Part shown: positions 60,961 to 64,000 of the stretch, piece after piece
Layout: each line of letters starts with the position of its first letter
Numbering within the stretch: the first letter of the stretch is position 1
The notes under the pieces: model-generated
Told to the model about the DNA's origin: nothing
Databases searched by the model: none
What the model saw: the letters and a program-made list of their open reading frames with translations, nothing else
Made by a program: the position numbers and the translations under genes
NCBI GenBank assembly: GCA_932294295.1
Contig: OW028586.1
Span: forward strand, 5,251,201 to 5,315,200
DNA from: Alitta virens
Taxonomy: Eukaryota > Annelida > Polychaeta > Phyllodocida > Nereididae
Reading direction: 5' to 3'
Length of the DNA: 64,000 nt

Positions 60961-61944
60961 ACCATAATAAACAACAGCAAACTAAACCAAATTATAGTGC
61001 AGCTCCTTTGCAATTTATTTCAGAGTAGAGCTACCCGGAAACCCGGGATATACCAGCACAAATTAAGAAGATGCAAAATTTATCTAACGACTGTTTTGTT
61101 AAAGTCCTAAACCTCTTTTTCTTAAGCAAATTAAACATAGAGTTACTTCAAGTTTGGAACTTCAACAAAACTGTCAAAGTTTAGAACTTAAACAGTCAAT
61201 ACATATTTCACAATTTCACTATGATACATTCACAACACAACTTTCAAAATACAATTTGATGCAATATTATGACAGAACGACTCACTTTCGTTGTTGACAT
61301 TGTTTTGAAGCTTGTGCTTTAGATTAAAAACTCCAGTAATTGTAGACCCTATATTCAGTTTCTTATATTCCCATTGTAAGGTCCCTTCTCTATTGTTCCC
61401 TTCTTTATTAATTTCCAATTTATTTTAAATATCATTCTTCTTTAAGTATATCAGATTTTTACTCTATATTGTCAAATTTATTAATATCATTGCATACATT
61501 TTTTTTTGTCTCGATACGATAGTGGCAACTATAGCCTTTGAGGGGTCTCGCTACAATAGAGAAATTGTTAGTTTTAAATATGTGTATAGTTTATCTATTG
61601 TTTATAAGTTATACATATCTGTATGTATTTCTGGTAAAAGTAAATTGTCTGAGTTATGCTCATAGAGTAACGGCAGAAATTATAATGGAGATGTTATAGA
61701 GAACTCTATTAGTTAGCAATCTTTGTGCTGTTAGCATTTCTGTGATGCTGTCCATTTTATGCTTCTCCATGAATTAGGGGCAAGTAAGGAGAACTGGGAC
61801 ACCCTCCCTACAGCTAACAGTAATATTGATATTACCCGAAGTGATCATAAGTGCATGTCTGAAATTTTTGTTTTTGGTGTCAGTTAGTGAAATATCCACA
61901 ATAGACAGCTAAATAGAGGACAGATTAAAAATAAATATATTATT
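60961..61944. other. intergenic, no gene seen
   Basis: Sequence downstream of the LINE. A self-complementary 'acccggaaacccgggat' lies near 61033. No supported frame. Confidence 0.45.
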
Positions 61945-61959
61945 ATGATCAGCACATAA

Positions 61960-62146
61960 GGGCGGGGGCCTAGCTTAGAGGTAGCGCTCTGGGCTTCCAA
62001 CTGCTGGGTCCCGGGTTCGATTCCCAGTCGAGCCTAAGTTGGATGGTTGTTTCATCCTTCGTCTCATTGCCATGGTCTCTGCCTGTCCTAATTAGCCCAT
62101 CAGGTGCAGAAATACAGGACGTAAAGCCCTAATCACACACACACAC
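61960..62146 (+). mobile_element. tRNA-derived SINE (family 1) with 15-bp target duplication
   Basis: tRNA-like head with A box 'tagcttagagg' (61971) and B box 'gggttcgattccc' (about 62012), body 'cctaattagcccatcaggtg' and a (CA)n tail. ATGATCAGCACATAA flanks it exactly (61945-61959 and 62147-62161). Best-preserved copy of four in the window (others near 28.9, 32.1 and 32.6 kb). Confidence 0.93.
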
Positions 62147-62161
62147 ATGATCAGCACATAA

Positions 62162-64000
62162 TCAAAGTACAACCATGTAACTGACATGTTGTTCTTGCTG
62201 TGTGGAAAAATGTGGCTGTCATTTCTTTTAAGCACAAGCTTTGGGGAGAACTAAGCCACCCTCATGTGAAGAGAACTGGGCCCCTCTCCTAGGTTTCCCT
62301 CTGTTAGAAAACATTTTTGATAAGGAATCCTATATACCACGTGGCTTAAGAAATTATGCCTAAACACTAGCTTACACATGAAAAATGAAAAGGAAACCTA
62401 TTATCTTTGCTATGTCACATGATTGTAATGGCTCACAATACAAGTTGGTTAAACCCATGCTTACATTTCAGAATTTAAATTATTCAAACATAAATTAATG
62501 GGCATATTTCACCTACATTAAATTATTAGCCAAATGTATGTATGACAATGATTTACTGTTGTATTTCTCTAAGGTTAAAATACATCAAATGCTACATTTT
62601 TATAAATCCTGTGAACTTCCCAATGGATATTTGATTAAATTTTACGGAATTATGATGAAGTTCAAACATTACATTAACAAATTTAATCAAATTTTTTTTG
62701 TAAGCCAAGTTTTCAGACTAAAGCCTTGTTCTTTTAATGTAATCATGTTTTTAATTGTTCATGAATAATTAATAAATGTTCCAGCTTGTCAATTTGTTAT
62801 TAACTGACAGGAGATGCCAAGTTCTTATGCCTATATATGAAAATTTCTTTTCTTGTTACACAGGAAATGGCTGAGAATTTTTCAAAACAGTGCTTAAATA
62901 ATTAAAGGAATATTTACAGTATAATTTAGAATGTAAAACGCGACCTTGGTCTGTCACTTGAATCAGCAAAAAATCAAACGTGATCAATGGCCCTGTTCAC
63001 CTTACTTTCTCCTACACTGTAAAAAATTTAAAAACTGGGCGAACAAGTATGTTGAACCCCACTATAACGTTCATTGTCATAACATCTGTGGAATACACTG
63101 ATCTTATACTTTCTTTTGCCCCAGGTATGGCATGCCGTAGTTACCCGGTTACTGCGAAACCTCAGTTTGTGGAAGCTGTTCACGCTTGAGGACAAATGAC
63201 CTACACTGAATGATTTCCAGTCACATGGTTCAAAATTTTCATGTGTTTCTACACTATTGGCAATTCCAGGCAGACTTCTCTACTATCATGCCAATGCCTA
63301 ACTTCACCAGTTGCAATCAAGAGGTAGAATTTTCAGGCTATATATAAAATCTTGCTTTGACACCTGCCTGTCCTGATCAGCCCTTTCTGGTGACCAAAAA
63401 TAAATAAATTATGGGGATGTAAAGCCCGTCTCATCCACCCCTTTAGCTATCATCAGTATCTGATTATAATATTTTGATCACTTCCTATGGCAACAATGGT
63501 ATTGGTGTTAATATCACTTACTGAAAAAAAATATATATACAAAAAAATATAATAAAGAAATATCCAATGTTTAGTATTAAACTATTAAACAGTGGCAACA
63601 TTAAGTTTAATATATATCTAAAATAAATAAGAGCTGTCCAAAACATCATCTGAGTATGCTATATGTGTGCTTCTTTTAGATTTATCACATTCTAATTCCC
63701 TTGGGTGGAACAAGAATTGTATACTGAATATACAGTATCATGGCTTAATTTTCTTGAAAAATCTTAATGACACTTGTATATTGCAGCAGGAAGAAGACTC
63801 CAGATTAATACAAAGTGCAATTGTTCTTTTTCCAGATTCGCCCTGGGACTGGTTATAGTCAACAAGAGGAACAGTATTCATGGAAAGTTTTAAAGCTTGA
63901 AAAAGAGGTAACTTCCTAAATTTGTTTGATGTCATTCGGATTTCTTGACGTATGTTCAGTAGAAATTCTCAAATATTTTGCTTGGTTGAGCATGGAAACA
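62162..64000. other. intergenic, no gene seen
   Basis: AT-rich to the window edge, with only short unsupported frames on both strands. Confidence 0.45.

Noticed and set aside
61971..62030. Possible functional tRNA gene
   Set aside because: The head is tRNA-like, but the body, the (CA)n tail and the target duplication show a SINE; the acceptor stem is not intact.
1..64000. CRISPR arrays, bacterial operons or phage genes
   Set aside because: Direct repeats here are satellites without unique spacers, and the genes have spliceosomal introns.

Overview
The window is metazoan genomic DNA: AT-rich, with spliced genes, GATA/GACA and (AT)n microsatellites, tRNA-derived SINEs, non-LTR retrotransposons, foldback elements and a 120-bp satellite. 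The recognisable host genes (an ELAV/Hu-type RNA-binding protein, a PH-PTB adaptor of the DOK type, and an intron-containing tyrosine-recombinase-like protein with zinc fingers) fit a bilaterian, probably marine, invertebrate. I cannot name the phylum from sequence alone.

Layout. 1-580: no gene. 584-3824: a 3.24-kb foldback element with long inverted arms and a TAA target duplication. 4.74-7.31 kb: 21 copies of a 120-bp satellite. 8143-8441: first copy of a 299-bp dispersed repeat. 10830-19994 (minus): a multi-exon gene for a Crypton-like tyrosine recombinase with zinc-binding motifs, an acidic N-terminal region grown by internal duplication, and a SANT/Myb-like tail. 20.9-23.06 kb: a second array of the same satellite in the opposite orientation. 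23768-24004: a possible terminal exon. 24505-24802: second copy of the 299-bp repeat. 25-30.8 kb: mostly intergenic, with microsatellites, SINEs and a 143-bp palindrome. 30817-31795 (minus): last exon of a single-pass membrane protein with a Cys-rich stub. 32-35 kb: SINEs and a MITE. 36607-37710 (minus): a three-RRM ELAV-like protein whose whole coding region is in one exon, with a possible non-coding first exon and promoter near 40.7 kb. 43173-49089 (minus): seven exons of a PH-PTB adaptor, with an old LINE fragment in one intron and a foldback element in the upstream flank. 50-55 kb: non-coding, rich in hairpins and direct repeats. 55625-60960 (plus): a decayed non-LTR retrotransposon whose ORF1 has a coiled coil, an SGNH-like region and a KH domain, and whose RT has lost its catalytic centre. 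61960-62146: a SINE with a clear target duplication. The last 1.8 kb shows no gene.

All host genes recognised lie on the minus strand; the large LINE lies on the plus strand. The genes do not form a pathway. The adaptor and the membrane protein suggest signalling, the ELAV-like protein mRNA regulation, and the recombinase-like protein a mobile or domesticated origin. The most unusual items are the recombinase locus with its flanking repeats, the KH-bearing retrotransposon ORF1, and the density of inverted-repeat structures.
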